Below, in pieces: positions 25,745 to 37,118 of a DNA stretch of 64,000 nucleotides (its first letter is position 1; the number at the start of each line of letters is the position of its first letter). This stretch comes from an uncultured Gelidibacter sp. (GTDB lineage Bacteria > Bacteroidota > Bacteroidia > Flavobacteriales > Flavobacteriaceae). The stretch lies in the NCBI RefSeq assembly GCF_947500795.1, contig NZ_CANMTE010000001.1, positions 1,107,432 to 1,171,431 on the forward strand, in the 5' to 3' direction. The translations under genes were made by a program, and so were the position numbers. The notes beneath the pieces are model-generated. The model was not told the DNA's origin. It worked only from the letters and a program-made list of their open reading frames with translations, and did not search any database.

Positions 25745-26503
25745 TTACGCTGTAAGTTGCTTTGACTTTCGAATAGATTCTGTTCTATCATTTGTAAGAA
25801 CTCCCTTCGTATACTCTTGATGATTGTAGGTGTAAATACATAAGAGAAAGAGACCAAGACCTTGAAGTACTTTCTGAAAGCCTTCAAATACCCAGAATTG
25901 CACATACATTGTTGTTGTAAAATCCAAGACATCAGCAAATGCAAAACAACACACTACAGTCAAAAATATAATGGCCTGGGAGGTTTCCTTGCTTAGGTAA
26001 ATTGCAAATGCGAGAAACGCCATTATCAACAACATGATTCCTTTACTTACGGCTAAGGTCATGACGACACTGTCATTAAAATAATCCTTTACGTTTGCAA
26101 ACATTGCATACATCAAATAAGTATTGATAATCGCAACTACTACAAGATACCACGTTACAACACCTTCAAATTTAACATGTTTTAATCTTCCCAGCATTAT
26201 GAAGATCATCAACGCATAGGCACCTAAAAATGAAGATTCAGACAACTTTTCTGACAAGCTAAAATCAGGAAATAAATTAAATGCAATTCCACAAAAATAA
26301 AGCATGAATATAGCAAAGAAGACGGTCTCCATAAATTTTAATTTATAGAAATAGGAGGTCAACAAAACTGGAATTAACGCCAACGTTATTGCATTTGATA
26401 TGGAATAAAACTGAAAATAGGATGAAATCAGGTTGAGGACAACAATTAGAGTCAACACAGTGAATATTGCCCAATTGGGCAATAAGGCATGCCATCTGTT
26501 CAT
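25745..26503 (-). CDS. Conserved integral membrane protein, 7-8 TM
   Basis: 252 residues, almost entirely hydrophobic helices (about 12-30, 35-50, 55-75, 88-105, 115-135, 150-170, 178-200, 205-228) with a short charged C-terminal tail. I do not recognise the family with certainty; length and helix layout recall YhhN/TMEM86-type proteins, but conserved catalytic residues of that family are not evident to me. The next leftward gene upstream (26873-27610) has the same size and topology, so the two may be distant paralogues. A -7 box lies shortly upstream. Confidence 0.7.
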   Translation of the reverse strand: MNRWHALLPNWAIFTVLTLIVVLNLISSYFQFYSISNAITLALIPVLLTSYFYKLKFMETVFFAIFMLYFCGIAFNLFPDFSLSEKLSESSFLGAYALMIFIMLGRLKHVKFEGVVTWYLVVVAIINTYLMYAMFANVKDYFNDSVVMTLAVSKGIMLLIMAFLAFAIYLSKETSQAIIFLTVVCCFAFADVLDFTTTMYVQFWVFEGFQKVLQGLGLFLLCIYTYNHQEYTKGVLTNDRTESIRKSKQLTA

Positions 26504-26872
26504 GATAAAGTGGGTTAAGTAGGTTTAACAAATATAACAAAATTTCCGGATTTCAACGTAATTTTATTGCGTTTCATCGATTTTATTGTTAAAATATTAG
26601 TTAAAATCTATTTCGTAAACTTCAAATAACCACTGTGACTCTATAAGGATCAACCTGTTACCTGTCCTCGCGACAAACTAATTTGCATACTCTAAAGTGA
26701 GGACCGAATATCTCTAGTGACTTTTTAAAGACAATTAATTATTCCATCTGACTTCTCCTTTAAAAACAGGACAAGTCGAAATTAATCAACTTAGGAAATT
26801 GACTGAATGACATAAAAAGAGATTGTAATAGAATACAGACTTAAAAGAGATATAATTCCTTTATAAAAGACT
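26504..26872. other. 369-bp intergenic gap
   Basis: Contains a leftward promoter candidate for the gene at 25745: TATATTTG on the minus strand at 26536-26529, with TTG at 26556-26554 (17-base spacing, slightly short). No open reading frame, tRNA or strong hairpin was found in the remaining AT-rich sequence. Confidence 0.5.
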
Positions 26873-27610
26873 TTAATAAAGCAAATCCTGATATAACCTC
26901 TTGTCTTCTGGAGTCTGATAGTTAAGTCTAGATTGTAAAAAGAAAAACAGGAAGCCCAACAAAATAAATAGAGAGTAGATTACATTAAGCACATTAATGT
27001 TGGTTATATAAAAATACGCCAACTGTATAACTTCAGCAAACACGATAAATACAGACCCTATCAATAAGTTAATGGATTTTTTGTCATCCTTATCAATATA
27101 ATTGATCAATGCGACAGTCATTAATATCATGATGACGGAATTATAAACAAACTCCATGAAATATTGGGTATACGAAAGTCGGTCAAGCGTTGTATCGGTA
27201 ACAATAAACACGAAAAACACGTCCAACACGGCCATTATAAGAATATGAAATGGGAACTTTTTAATGATGTGCATGAGATTCATTGAACGTAATATCTGTA
27301 TCGTAAGGAATACGTAAGACAGAATGTATAATGAATTGGCACTGTAATAAATATAATCAATGCCAGTCCGAAGAAAGCCTGGAGCCACACAACTTATAAA
27401 ATTTATAATTTCGGCAATTCCAAAAGTGGTTAAAAATGCTAAAAAGTAGAATCGCCTATTCTTAACCTCATAACAATATAGAGTAGTTAAAAATATGATC
27501 AATAAAACTCTCATTCCGGCAGCTTCCACTTCAAATTGAAAGATTTGAAATGCAAGAAACAATACAGATATCATAATGAGAACACCTGTTAAAATTTTTC
27601 TTATAACCAT
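26873..27610 (-). CDS. Conserved integral membrane protein, 7-8 TM
   Basis: 245 residues with about eight hydrophobic helices from residue 7 to residue 225 and a short charged tail (QTPEDKRLYQDLLY). No enzyme motif is recognised. It resembles the next gene (25745-26503) in length, helix number and tail but pairwise identity by eye is low. Both lie on the minus strand with separate upstream gaps, so they may not be co-transcribed. The function is unknown; YhhN-like topology is a guess. Confidence 0.68.
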   Translation of the reverse strand: MVIRKILTGVLIMISVLFLAFQIFQFEVEAAGMRVLLIIFLTTLYCYEVKNRRFYFLAFLTTFGIAEIINFISCVAPGFLRTGIDYIYYSANSLYILSYVFLTIQILRSMNLMHIIKKFPFHILIMAVLDVFFVFIVTDTTLDRLSYTQYFMEFVYNSVIMILMTVALINYIDKDDKKSINLLIGSVFIVFAEVIQLAYFYITNINVLNVIYSLFILLGFLFFFLQSRLNYQTPEDKRLYQDLLY

Positions 27611-27718
27611 AAAAAATCATTCATTTCTCTGATAATTAAACACAAACATAAACAATTTTCACATATAAACCGAAAAAATAAACACTTTATCGATAAAATA
27701 TCATAAATTGTAAGAAAC

Positions 27719-30025
<2,307 letters not shown>

Positions 30026-30751
30026 ATGCAACTCGAAATCTGCGCCTCCAATTATCAATCTGCCATTACAGCTCAAAAATCTGGTGCACATCGCATCGAA
30101 TTATGCTCAGAACTAGCCGTTGGAGGTGTTACTCCTTCTTATGGATTGATCAAACACGTCATGCAAGAACTTTCGATTCCCGTTTTTGTACTGATTAGAC
30201 CTCGAAGCGGTAATTTCACCTATTCTGATGCAGAATTTGAAATTATGAAACAGGATATTCAAATGTGCAAAGAATTAGGTTGTCAAGGCATAGTTTCAGG
30301 GATTTTAAATCTGGACAACTCCATTGATACTGCACGCACACAAGAACTTGTAGAACTTGCACAGCCGATGGCATTCACTTTTCATCGTGCATTTGACTGG
30401 ACACCAAACCCTTTTGAAGCTTTAAACACATTAATCGATCTAAAAGTTGACCGGATTTTAACTTCAGGCCAATGCAATTCTGCTGAAAACGGCATTTTAA
30501 TATTGAATCAATTGCATAAGATGGCAGAGGGTAAATTGATCATTCTTCCGGGATCTGGAATTAATAGGAATAATATTTTAATTTTTAAAGGCGCCGGATT
30601 TACAGAAGTGCATTGTTCCGCCGTACTTTTGCCTGAAGCACAAACTGCCGCACCTGTCCCAATGAACACACCAAAATTTTTGAGTGACGGACAAGAAATG
30701 GCTTCCAACCCTGAAATGATTGCAGCAATGCTCAAACTCATCAATGATTAA
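30026..30751 (+). CDS. cutC: CutC-family protein
   Basis: 241 residues from the ATG at 30026; the upstream frame from 29993 adds 11 polar residues before the conserved start MQLEICASNYQSA. TIM-barrel fold; recognisable family segments are HRIELCSEL, GGVTPSYG, VLIRPRSGNF, TFHRAFDW and ILTSGQ. The copper-homeostasis name comes from early E. coli genetics and is doubtful for most members. The stop lies inside the next gene, a beta-mannosidase (8-bp overlap), which points to a job in sugar or glycoprotein metabolism in this lineage. Confidence 0.9.
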   Translation: MQLEICASNYQSAITAQKSGAHRIELCSELAVGGVTPSYGLIKHVMQELSIPVFVLIRPRSGNFTYSDAEFEIMKQDIQMCKELGCQGIVSGILNLDNSIDTARTQELVELAQPMAFTFHRAFDWTPNPFEALNTLIDLKVDRILTSGQCNSAENGILILNQLHKMAEGKLIILPGSGINRNNILIFKGAGFTEVHCSAVLLPEAQTAAPVPMNTPKFLSDGQEMASNPEMIAAMLKLIND

Positions 30752-33221
30752 TCGCCTACTTTTAGTCTTCTTTCTCTCGCTATGCTTCGGTTGTCAGAAC
30801 GAAGATATACCTAAAACTGTTAACCTTCCGAGCAATTGGCAGTTTAAAAATCATACAGATTCTTTATGGTCTAAAGCCGTCGTACCTGGAAATGTCCATT
30901 CTGATCTGTTAAGAAACAACTTTATAAAAGATCCTTTTATTGGTAGCAATGCCTTGGAGTTGCAATGGATTTCAAACACTGATTGGGAATACCGAACAGA
31001 ATTCCAACTTGACAGATCCATTCTCAACAAAAAACATATTGAACTTAATTTTGAAGGTCTAGACACTTATGCTACGGTTTATTTGAATGACAGCATTATT
31101 TTAAAATCTAATAATGCCTTTCGAACATTTCAGGTTGACGTCTCCAAACTTTTGAAAAAGGATAATTACCTCCATATCATTTTTGAGAAAACGTCTACTT
31201 ATGAAACCATAGCAAAAGCCAAAATACCGTATGAATTACCGGAAGGCAACCGCATATTTACAAGAAAAGCGCAGTTTCAATATGGTTGGGATTGGGGGCC
31301 AGTACTTAATACTTCAGGAATTTGGAGGCCAATTACCATCTCCGCTTGGAACGATTTTAAAATCCGTGACGCCTACATTGAGCAAATAGAACTTTCAGAA
31401 AAACACGCTAAATTTAAAGTCGATTTAGAGGTTTCCTCTTCTCTTACAGATAGTATTACTTATGAAATTCATGTGAATGACACCTTAAATTCGGTGGTTA
31501 CGACAGCCAATCCTTCTGAACTGAAATTCCAAATTGACAACCCCAAGTTATGGTGGCCTCATAATTTAGGCACACCTTATTTATACGACATTAAAATCAT
31601 CGCTAAACAAAACAGAACAACATTAGACACTATTTCCATAAAAAAGGGCATTCGAACCATTGAACTTGTTTCAGAAAAGGACAGCATTGGTCAGTCTTTT
31701 TATTTTAAAGTGAATGGTGTTGACGTGTTTATGAAAGGCTCTAATTACATTCCACAACACAGTTTACAGGATCAAGTGACACCTGCCCATTACGAAAAAC
31801 TAATTCAGAATGTGGTTGATGCCAATATGAACATGCTCCGGGTTTGGGGCGGCGGCATTTATGAAGATGATTTATTTTACGAGCTATGCGATGAAAAGGG
31901 TATTTTGGTTTGGCAAGACTTTATGTTTGCCTGTGCGATGTATCCTGGTGATGCGGAGTTTTTAGAGAATGTAAAACAAGAAGCTATTGACAACGTCAAG
32001 CGTTTACGAAACCATGCATCAATCGCGCTTTGGTGTGGTAATAATGAAAATAATGAAGCTTGGCATAATTGGGGCTGGCAAAGAGGACGATCAGCCGCTG
32101 AAAAAACAGAAATTTGGAATAATTACCTCAAGGTTTTCGATACGATGTTACCAAATATTGTAAAATCGCACACCAAGACTGACTATTGGGAGAGTTCTCC
32201 AAAATACGGACGCCTCAATCCATTATACAAGACTGAAGGAGACGCCCACGATTGGTGGCTTTGGCATAGCGGATACCCATTTGAATATTTGGAAGAGAAT
32301 GTGCCTCGATTTATGAGCGAATTCGGGTTTCAAGGTTTTCCGAGTTATGAAGCGATGCGCTTTGTCAATCAATCGGATGCCATTAGCATGTCTTCTATTG
32401 GATTTTTATCGCATCAAAAACATGATCGTGGTTTTGATTTGATTAAGGACTATATGCAGCGCGATTTTCCAGTACCAACTCAACCTGAGGATTACGTGTA
32501 TATGAGTCAATTACTACAGGCTTACGGAATGAATAAAGGTTTTGAAGCTCACCGACGTGCCAGACCATACACAATGGGCACCCTATATTGGCAACTTAAC
32601 GATGTGTGGCCTTCAGTATCTTGGGCAGGACTTGATTACTTGGGCAATTGGAAAGCTCTTCATTATTTCACTAAGAAAGCCTTTAAAAATGTGCTGATAT
32701 CGTCGTATGTTAAAAACGATACTTTAAAAACTTACCTCATCAATGACAAGTTACAACCTCAAAAAGGGAATCTTAAAATTCAAATAATTGATTTTAGCGG
32801 TAACGAACTGTGGTCATTTAATAAAAATATTGAGGTTGCTAAAAACAGCAGTGAAGTAAAGCATGTTTTAGATTTGAACAGCTTTACATTTGATAAAACG
32901 AGTGTCGTGATTGTTTCCACATTCAATGATGAAACAGCATACCACTATTTGGCAAGACCAAAACACCTAAAACTTCAGAAAGAAGAAATTAAAAAAAGAA
33001 TTGTTAAGACCGACAAAGGATTTTCTATTGAACTGTTTTCTAAGACACTTCATAAAGGAGTCTTTCTTCACACAATAGAAAAGGGACATTTTAGCGATAA
33101 TTTTTTCGATTTACTCCCGAATCAAACACTAAAGATTGATTTTATAACTGAAGCAACTTCAATAAACGATTTAAAAACCAAAACGCTAAATGATTTTATT
33201 GAAAGCGTAGAAAATTTATAG
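30744..33221 (+). CDS. Glycoside hydrolase family 2 beta-mannosidase, lipoprotein
   Basis: 825 residues from the ATG at 30744, which yields a lipoprotein signal (LCFGCQNE, acylated C near residue 18). A start 24 bases earlier would add eight polar residues and is rejected. The order is sugar-binding jelly roll, Ig-like domain, TIM barrel, C-terminal beta domains. Acid/base E435 lies in WCGNNENNEA and nucleophile E526 in MSEFGFQGFP, both typical for GH2 beta-mannosidases (MndB/Man2A type). It removes beta-1,4 mannose from the non-reducing end of mannans or N-glycan cores. It is translationally coupled to cutC. Confidence 0.92.
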   Translation: MINRLLLVFFLSLCFGCQNEDIPKTVNLPSNWQFKNHTDSLWSKAVVPGNVHSDLLRNNFIKDPFIGSNALELQWISNTDWEYRTEFQLDRSILNKKHIELNFEGLDTYATVYLNDSIILKSNNAFRTFQVDVSKLLKKDNYLHIIFEKTSTYETIAKAKIPYELPEGNRIFTRKAQFQYGWDWGPVLNTSGIWRPITISAWNDFKIRDAYIEQIELSEKHAKFKVDLEVSSSLTDSITYEIHVNDTLNSVVTTANPSELKFQIDNPKLWWPHNLGTPYLYDIKIIAKQNRTTLDTISIKKGIRTIELVSEKDSIGQSFYFKVNGVDVFMKGSNYIPQHSLQDQVTPAHYEKLIQNVVDANMNMLRVWGGGIYEDDLFYELCDEKGILVWQDFMFACAMYPGDAEFLENVKQEAIDNVKRLRNHASIALWCGNNENNEAWHNWGWQRGRSAAEKTEIWNNYLKVFDTMLPNIVKSHTKTDYWESSPKYGRLNPLYKTEGDAHDWWLWHSGYPFEYLEENVPRFMSEFGFQGFPSYEAMRFVNQSDAISMSSIGFLSHQKHDRGFDLIKDYMQRDFPVPTQPEDYVYMSQLLQAYGMNKGFEAHRRARPYTMGTLYWQLNDVWPSVSWAGLDYLGNWKALHYFTKKAFKNVLISSYVKNDTLKTYLINDKLQPQKGNLKIQIIDFSGNELWSFNKNIEVAKNSSEVKHVLDLNSFTFDKTSVVIVSTFNDETAYHYLARPKHLKLQKEEIKKRIVKTDKGFSIELFSKTLHKGVFLHTIEKGHFSDNFFDLLPNQTLKIDFITEATSINDLKTKTLNDFIESVENL

Positions 33222-34094
33222 TGTAGCCTTCTTCACTCCTGACACCATTCGGTCATTTCCGAACATGTCTTTTTTAAGCTCCACAGATTCAAATCCTGAG
33301 GTTTTAAGCAACTGAATCATTTCTTCTCCTAAATACTGGTTGATTTCAAAAAACAACCGTCCATTTGCATTGAGGTGCTTCTGTGCGAATTTAGTTATCG
33401 CAGTATAAAAAATAAGCGGATCATCATCCTCAACATAAAGCGCCAAAGCGGGCTCATGCTTCAATACGTTGGCACTCATTTCAGCTTTTTCCAATTCCCT
33501 AACATAGGGCGGATTTGAAACTATAACGTCAAATTTCTTAGTATCTATTCCCACATCAGCGGAATTATGCTCCCAATTTAAAATGTCCAGTTCAATAAAT
33601 TCTGTGGAAACAGTATTCAGTTTCGCATTCGATTTAGCAACCGCCAATGCTTTTTTACTTACATCAATGGCAAATACAGAAGCATCAGGCTTGCTTTTTG
33701 CCAAGGAAATGGCAATACAACCCGTTCCCGTACCAATATCAAGTATAGAAAGAGCTTCCTTTTCAGAAGTGGAATTTGTAATCCAATCCACCAATTCTTC
33801 TGTTTCTGGTCTTGGTATCAACGTGCTTTCATTTACATTAAACAGAAGTCCGTAAAATTCAGTAGTACCAATGATATATTGAATTGGCTCGTGTTTTTTG
33901 AGTCGTTTAATAGCGTTATCAAACTTTTCAACCTTTTTACCCGAAATGGATGCATACAAATTTAAAGGGATTTCAAAACCTTTCAGTTTCAAAATTGATT
34001 CTGATAGCAGATTAAAAAATGATTGAATCTCCGTTTCCGGATAGTCCTGTTCTAAAGACGTATAAAAGTGTTCTCGTAGTGTTTTTAATAGCAT
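33216..34094 (-). CDS. prmC: Release factor N5-glutamine methyltransferase
   Basis: 292 residues from the ATG at 34094; a longer frame to 34115 would run into the upstream gene. The enzyme methylates the GGQ glutamine of RF1 and RF2. The SAM-binding DIGTGTGCIAISLA and the catalytic NPPY (VVSNPPYVRE) are present, as is the N-terminal helical domain. The start overlaps the GNAT stop by one base (TAATG). The 3' end overlaps the convergent mannosidase gene by 6 bp. Confidence 0.95.
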   Translation of the reverse strand: MLLKTLREHFYTSLEQDYPETEIQSFFNLLSESILKLKGFEIPLNLYASISGKKVEKFDNAIKRLKKHEPIQYIIGTTEFYGLLFNVNESTLIPRPETEELVDWITNSTSEKEALSILDIGTGTGCIAISLAKSKPDASVFAIDVSKKALAVAKSNAKLNTVSTEFIELDILNWEHNSADVGIDTKKFDVIVSNPPYVRELEKAEMSANVLKHEPALALYVEDDDPLIFYTAITKFAQKHLNANGRLFFEINQYLGEEMIQLLKTSGFESVELKKDMFGNDRMVSGVKKATL

Positions 34095-34567
34095 TATAAA
34101 GTTTTTAACATCCAAACATTACAAGAATAATGTCCCGTATTTCCTAAGGGTCCATCCAAATTTTCGAAACCGAATTTAGCGTAAAGCTTTGTAGCATCCG
34201 TCATATAAGGCAAGGTTTCCAGATAGCATTTTTCAAATCCGTGAGACTTGGCATTCTGTAGGCATACTTCCATCATTTTAGCCCCAATACCTTTTCCCCT
34301 TGCCTCTGGTAAAAAATACATTTTTTGCAGTTCACAAATGTTACCATCAAAATTCTCAAGTGGCGCTATTCCTGCACCTCCAATAATCTTTCCTTCAGCT
34401 TCTATTACAAAATATGCACTCTTACTCTTAGCATAGGTGGCGGTCATCATATCAAGAGCTTTGTCCTCATAAGCAGTTCCAACTTTTGGAACACCCATTT
34501 CTTCTAACACGGAACGGATAACTTGCGCCACTTGCGCATCATCTTCAGTTTTAATTTCTCTAATCAT
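34094..34567 (-). CDS. GNAT-family N-acetyltransferase
   Basis: 157 residues from the ATG at 34567 (a GTG at 34585 would add six residues). A single GNAT fold with the acetyl-CoA loop PEARGKGIGAKMM at about 87-99 and the preceding beta4 segment CELQKMYFLPE. The C-terminal part KCYLETLPYM also fits the family. The substrate is unknown. It forms a two-gene leftward unit with prmC through a one-base overlap. Confidence 0.88.
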   Translation of the reverse strand: MIREIKTEDDAQVAQVIRSVLEEMGVPKVGTAYEDKALDMMTATYAKSKSAYFVIEAEGKIIGGAGIAPLENFDGNICELQKMYFLPEARGKGIGAKMMEVCLQNAKSHGFEKCYLETLPYMTDATKLYAKFGFENLDGPLGNTGHYSCNVWMLKTL

Positions 34568-34595
34568 GAAAGGGGGTTTGCTCACGATATTATGT

Positions 34596-34603
34596 TATTT
34601 TTG
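34596..34603 (+). promoter_or_regulatory. -7 box (TATTTTTG) before ribD
   Basis: Exact TAnnTTTG match, 18 bases before the GTG start. A TTG at 34578-34580 lies only 15 bases upstream, shorter than usual. Confidence 0.45.
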
Positions 34604-34621
34604 TCCCTATAATTATCGGGA

Positions 34622-35653
34622 GTGAATATACATGAAAAATACATAAGACGCTGCATAGACATTGCGAAAAATGGATTGGGCACCACAGCTCCCAACCCGA
34701 TGGTGGGATGCGTAATTGTTCATGATCACAAAATTATTGGCGAAGGCTTTACAAGTCCGTATGGAGGTGCTCACGCCGAAGTAAATGCTATTAACAGTGT
34801 AAAGGACCAATCCTTGCTTTCTCACGCCACACTTTATGTCACGTTGGAACCTTGTTCGCATTTTGGAAAAACACCTCCTTGCGCTGACGCCATCATTACA
34901 CACAAAATCCCAAAAGTAGTTATCGGCACCGTTGACACCCATAGTAAAGTGGCTGGTAGAGGTATCGAAAAGTTAATAGCTTCAGGATGTGACGTTATTG
35001 TAGGCGTTTTGGAAGATGAAGTCAAGACACATCACAAACGCTTTTTCACATTTCACAACAAGCAACGTCCTTACGTTATTTTAAAATGGGCTGAAACAGC
35101 CGATGGCTTTATTGCGCCATTAACCAAAAACGAGAAAAAACCGGTTTGGATTACCAATCAAATATCCAGGCAATTGGTGCACAAATGGCGCACTGAAGAA
35201 CAAGCCATTTTAGTGGGCACCAATACTGTTCTGGAAGACAACCCGAGTTTAACGGCCAGAGATTGGTCTGGCAAGAATCCCATTCGGATTGTTTTAGATA
35301 AAAATTCAAGGCTACCAAAAGATGCTGCTGTGTTTGATGAAAAGGCAAAAACAATCATCATATCTGAGCAAAATAGCACTGAAATTTTAGAAGATATAAA
35401 ATGGGATTCGAAAGAAACCATTGCCCAGCAAATTTGTACAATTCTCTTTCAGAATGATATTAATTCTGTCATTATTGAAGGTGGACGCCAAACTCTGCAA
35501 ACCTTTATAGATGAAAATGTTTGGGATGAAGTACGAATTTTCACAGGACCTGTAAACTTTGGTTCCGGAACACCGGCTCCAAAATGCTCAGGCACATTGA
35601 TATCAAAAGAAAAAATAATAGACGATACTTTAAAAATAGTTATAAATGATTAA
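34622..35653 (+). CDS. ribD: Bifunctional riboflavin deaminase/reductase RibD
   Basis: 343 residues, GTG start at 34622 (MNIHEKYIRRC). The N-terminal zinc deaminase domain has H51 and E53 in HAEVNAI and C78/C87 in PCSHFGKTPPC. The C-terminal reductase domain has KWAETADGFIA and IIEGGRQTLQ. It catalyses the second and third steps of riboflavin synthesis from GTP. It overlaps the next gene by 8 bp and starts a four-gene rightward run. Confidence 0.95.
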   Translation: MNIHEKYIRRCIDIAKNGLGTTAPNPMVGCVIVHDHKIIGEGFTSPYGGAHAEVNAINSVKDQSLLSHATLYVTLEPCSHFGKTPPCADAIITHKIPKVVIGTVDTHSKVAGRGIEKLIASGCDVIVGVLEDEVKTHHKRFFTFHNKQRPYVILKWAETADGFIAPLTKNEKKPVWITNQISRQLVHKWRTEEQAILVGTNTVLEDNPSLTARDWSGKNPIRIVLDKNSRLPKDAAVFDEKAKTIIISEQNSTEILEDIKWDSKETIAQQICTILFQNDINSVIIEGGRQTLQTFIDENVWDEVRIFTGPVNFGSGTPAPKCSGTLISKEKIIDDTLKIVIND

Positions 35654-36257
35654 GAATTTAATTTTTGATTTCGGTGATGTGTTTATCAACCTTGACAAAA
35701 AAGGCGCCATGGAAAGAGCGCTCAATTTATTTGAAATGGACTCATTGTCAGAGGAAATTCATGCCATAAATACACTTTATGAACAAGGCTTAATGTCCAC
35801 CGAAGAATTCGTAGAATTCTATATGGACAATTTCCCTAATTTGGATGAAGATGAAATTATAGGCACTTGGAATTATATTTTGAGAGATTTTCCAAATCAC
35901 AGATTAGAATATGTGCAACAACTTGCTGCCGAAAAGAAGTACAAACTTATTTTATTGAGCAATACCAATGAGTTGCACATCAATTGGATTAAAGAAAATG
36001 TTGGATTTTATGAAGAATTCAAAAATAGTTTTGATGCCTTTTACCTGTCTCATGAAATTCAATTACGCAAACCAAACCCGAACATTTACGAATTTGTTTT
36101 AAAGGAAAACAACATCAACGCAGCGGAATCTTTGTTTATTGATGACACGGAAGAAAACATCATTTCAGCGAGCAAATTAGGCATCCACACGTGGCATATC
36201 AATCCTGAAACTGACGATATCACAACATTGTTTTCTGCTAAAAGCGAATTATTTTGA
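35646..36257 (+). CDS. HAD-superfamily phosphatase
   Basis: 203 residues. HAD motifs: nucleophile D8 in IFDFGDVF, motif II LLSNTNE (about 98), motif III lysine in LRKPNP (about 140), and motif IV LFIDDTEEN (about 159). The helical cap inserted after motif I is of the small YihX type. The substrate is unknown. The close linkage to ribD (8-bp overlap) makes a role as the missing pyrimidine phosphatase of riboflavin synthesis an attractive but untested guess. Confidence 0.88.
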   Translation: MIKNLIFDFGDVFINLDKKGAMERALNLFEMDSLSEEIHAINTLYEQGLMSTEEFVEFYMDNFPNLDEDEIIGTWNYILRDFPNHRLEYVQQLAAEKKYKLILLSNTNELHINWIKENVGFYEEFKNSFDAFYLSHEIQLRKPNPNIYEFVLKENNINAAESLFIDDTEENIISASKLGIHTWHINPETDDITTLFSAKSELF

Positions 36258-37117
36258 TCTACTTGGTTCTCAGCGTTGCAGCATCCTTACTGATTTTTGT
36301 GATTTTTAAATTGCTGCAAAAGTTTGATGTGAACACCTTTCAGGCCATTGTTATCAACTATATTGTAGCCTTTGGATTTGGAATTGCGACCAGTCAGAAC
36401 TCGTTAGAGACTAATTTCATTGTTAATGCAGATTGGTTTTGGGGAAGCGTTATTGTAGGCGCCATGTTTATAGGACTTTTCACCCTGATGGCTACAACCG
36501 CTCAAAAAAACGGACTTTCCGTAGTTTCTGTGGCCTCAAAAATGAGCGTGATTATTCCCATTATTGCTGGAATTCTATTGTATCAAGAAAGTGTCGGACT
36601 TCAAAAAATTATCGGAATTGTTTTGGCCTTGATTTCAGTATACCTTGTTTCTATCAAATCAAAAACCAATATCAATTTCAAAAAGAACCTGATGTTGCCG
36701 TTGTTACTTTTCTTCGGATCGGGAATTAGTGACACCTATATCAATTACCTACAAAAAACCGCAATTTCAGAAAATCACATTTCGCTGTTTTCAGCCTTCG
36801 TCTTCGGTTTTGCTGGTGCAATTGGAGTTATCATCTTAGCGATTAAATTGTTAAGAAAACAAACACAATTTGACGTTAAGAGCATATTAGGTGGGATTGT
36901 TTTAGGATTGGCCAACTATGCATCTTTATATTATATCATAAAAACACTCCAATCGCCAAACATGGAGAGCTCTACCTTTTTCACCATAAATAATGTTGCC
37001 ATTGTCATGGCATCAACATTAATAGGTCTTTGGGTTTTTAAGGAGCACTTAATCAAAAAAAATTGGATCGGAATTGGAATGGCGCTAATTGCCATATATT
37101 TAGTAACTTTTGCCTGA
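36254..37117 (+). CDS. EamA-family (DMT) transporter
   Basis: 287 residues with about ten transmembrane helices in two EamA repeats. The start is a TTG at 36254 that overlaps the HAD stop codon (TTGA), which fits the conserved N-terminus MIYLVLSVAASLL; no ATG is available at that place. The family exports or imports metabolites such as amino acids or nucleotide sugars. Its place between a HAD phosphatase and yigZ does not reveal a substrate. Confidence 0.88.
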   Translation: MIYLVLSVAASLLIFVIFKLLQKFDVNTFQAIVINYIVAFGFGIATSQNSLETNFIVNADWFWGSVIVGAMFIGLFTLMATTAQKNGLSVVSVASKMSVIIPIIAGILLYQESVGLQKIIGIVLALISVYLVSIKSKTNINFKKNLMLPLLLFFGSGISDTYINYLQKTAISENHISLFSAFVFGFAGAIGVIILAIKLLRKQTQFDVKSILGGIVLGLANYASLYYIIKTLQSPNMESSTFFTINNVAIVMASTLIGLWVFKEHLIKKNWIGIGMALIAIYLVTFA

Positions 37118-37118
37118 A

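Noticed and set aside
36433..36729. 98-codon frame inside the EamA transporter gene
   Set aside because: It overlaps a clear membrane protein gene in another frame and shows no protein-like pattern of its own.
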